Positions 5,060-5,598 of a DNA stretch of 5,598 nucleotides are shown piece by piece. Within the stretch, counting starts at the first letter, position 1, and every line of letters starts with the position of its first letter. A model generated the notes under the pieces. That model was given only the letters and a program-made list of their open reading frames with translations, was not told the origin of the DNA and ran no database searches. The position numbers were made by a program, and so were the translations under genes. This DNA comes from Actinomycetota bacterium (lineage in GTDB: Bacteria > Actinomycetota > Actinomycetes > S36-B12), in contig RGQW01000107.1 in the NCBI GenBank assembly GCA_010029945.1, positions 1 through 5,598 of the forward strand. The letters are read 5' to 3'.

Positions 5060-5598
5060 ATGGCGTCTCGTACGTCCGCTTCCCCACGTACGTCCCGTGC
5101 GCGTTCGGCAAGCGGCTCTTCCCGTTCCCGTTCTACGTCCCGTTCCACGTCCAGTTCGAAGTCGCGATCTCCTCGACGGGCTCCCCGAAAAACCTCGAGC
5201 AGGTCTCGCGCATCGGGCAGCTCCTCGAAGCGAGCCCCCGCGCGCAGCAAGCCGCAGAAGCGTTCGGCCCGCTCGTCCTCGCCCGGGCTCTTCACCCGGG
5301 CGGTCATGGGGATCGGTCGGGGTATCCGGGCCGTGTGGATCGGGCTCGCGCACCTGGTGGGCTCGATCGCCCGAGGAATCGGACGGGGGGCACGTGACCT
5401 CGACCCCGAGCACCGCCGCGATGGACTCGGGCTTGGACTCATCGCTGGGGCGGTCATCATTGCCGCCGCGACCTGGTTCCGGGTAGAAGGCTGGTTCATC
5501 GCATGGTCGGGAACCATCGCGACGGCCATCTTCGGTGCCTTGGCGTGGATCGCGCCGCTCTGCCTTCTTGCGCTCGCGTGGCGATTCCTTCGCCACCC
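5060..5598 (+). CDS. ftsK: DNA translocase FtsK/SpoIIIE, N-terminal part (runs off window)
   Basis: Start of an FtsK-type septal DNA translocase; 179 codons are present and the frame is still open at the window edge. Residues 2-75 form a very basic, low-complexity tail in which 46 of 74 residues are Ser or Arg, with runs such as SRSRSTSRSTSSSKSRSPRR. A Gly/Arg-rich stretch follows, then RDLDPEHRRDGLGLGL (112-127), the block that precedes the first membrane helix in actinobacterial FtsK proteins. Two membrane segments are visible, about 123-140 and 152-175, and more are expected beyond the edge. The motor and gamma domains lie outside the window, so the call rests on the N-terminal block, the membrane topology and the position after rnj. 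ATG 5060 matches the common MASRTS-type beginning and has a TAGCCT element 6 nt upstream. Confidence 0.88.
   Translation, partial: MASRTSASPRTSRARSASGSSRSRSTSRSTSSSKSRSPRRAPRKTSSRSRASGSSSKRAPARSKPQKRSARSSSPGLFTRAVMGIGRGIRAVWIGLAHLVGSIARGIGRGARDLDPEHRRDGLGLGLIAGAVIIAAATWFRVEGWFIAWSGTIATAIFGALAWIAPLCLLALAWRFLRH

Noticed and set aside
4861..5397. Open 178-codon plus-strand reading spanning the rnj end and ftsK start
   Set aside because: It overlaps the last rnj codons and the FtsK N-terminal coding region in another frame. The frame from 5060 carries the conserved DPEHRRDGLGL block and membrane segments.
5021..5596. Open 191-codon reading on the minus strand opposite ftsK
   Set aside because: It mirrors the Ser/Arg codon repeats as Arg/Gly/Pro-rich low-complexity protein and has no domain support.

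Overview
The window is high-GC DNA with long antisense and out-of-frame open readings. It carries the gene order thyX - dapA - rnj - ftsK, which is characteristic of Actinomycetota. ThyX, DapA and RNase J resemble the streptomycete/micrococcal versions, and the FtsK N-terminus has the actinobacterial DPEHRRDGLGL block. I infer an actinobacterium, possibly of the Micrococcales; the genus cannot be named from this window.

Layout, left to right. Positions 1-128 are a regulatory leader with two copies of a 13-bp palindrome, AACGCA-S-TGCGTT, lying 45 bp apart on either side of a third palindrome. Next comes a NarL/LuxR-type response regulator (129-767, +) with no kinase partner in view. It is followed by a convergent intergenic region (768-915) with two strong hairpins, the second a good intrinsic terminator. 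A GNAT acetyltransferase (916-1485, -) faces the regulator. It is divergent from thyX (1518-2297, +), with only 32 bp between the two start codons. dapA (2325-3233, +) follows after 27 bp, rnj (3236-4921, +) after 2 bp, and ftsK (5060 to the right edge, +, incomplete) after a 138-bp gap. The ftsK reading runs off the window without a stop.

How the genes relate: thyX (FAD-dependent dTMP synthesis), dapA (first committed step to lysine and diaminopimelate), rnj (RNA processing and decay) and ftsK (chromosome translocation at division) are conserved housekeeping functions that share a neighbourhood rather than a pathway. The regulator and the acetyltransferase look like locus-specific neighbours of that block.

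The most coherent signal beyond the genes is at the starts. thyX, dapA and ftsK all lack a usable Shine-Dalgarno sequence. Each instead has a TAGNNT hexamer (TAGTGT, TAGCCT, TAGCCT) ending 7, 7 and 6 nt before the start codon, the arrangement expected for leaderless transcripts. rnj also lacks a Shine-Dalgarno and probably depends on coupling to dapA. I found no RNA genes, mobile elements or CRISPR arrays, and no clearly new system; the paired operator-like palindromes are the least explained element.
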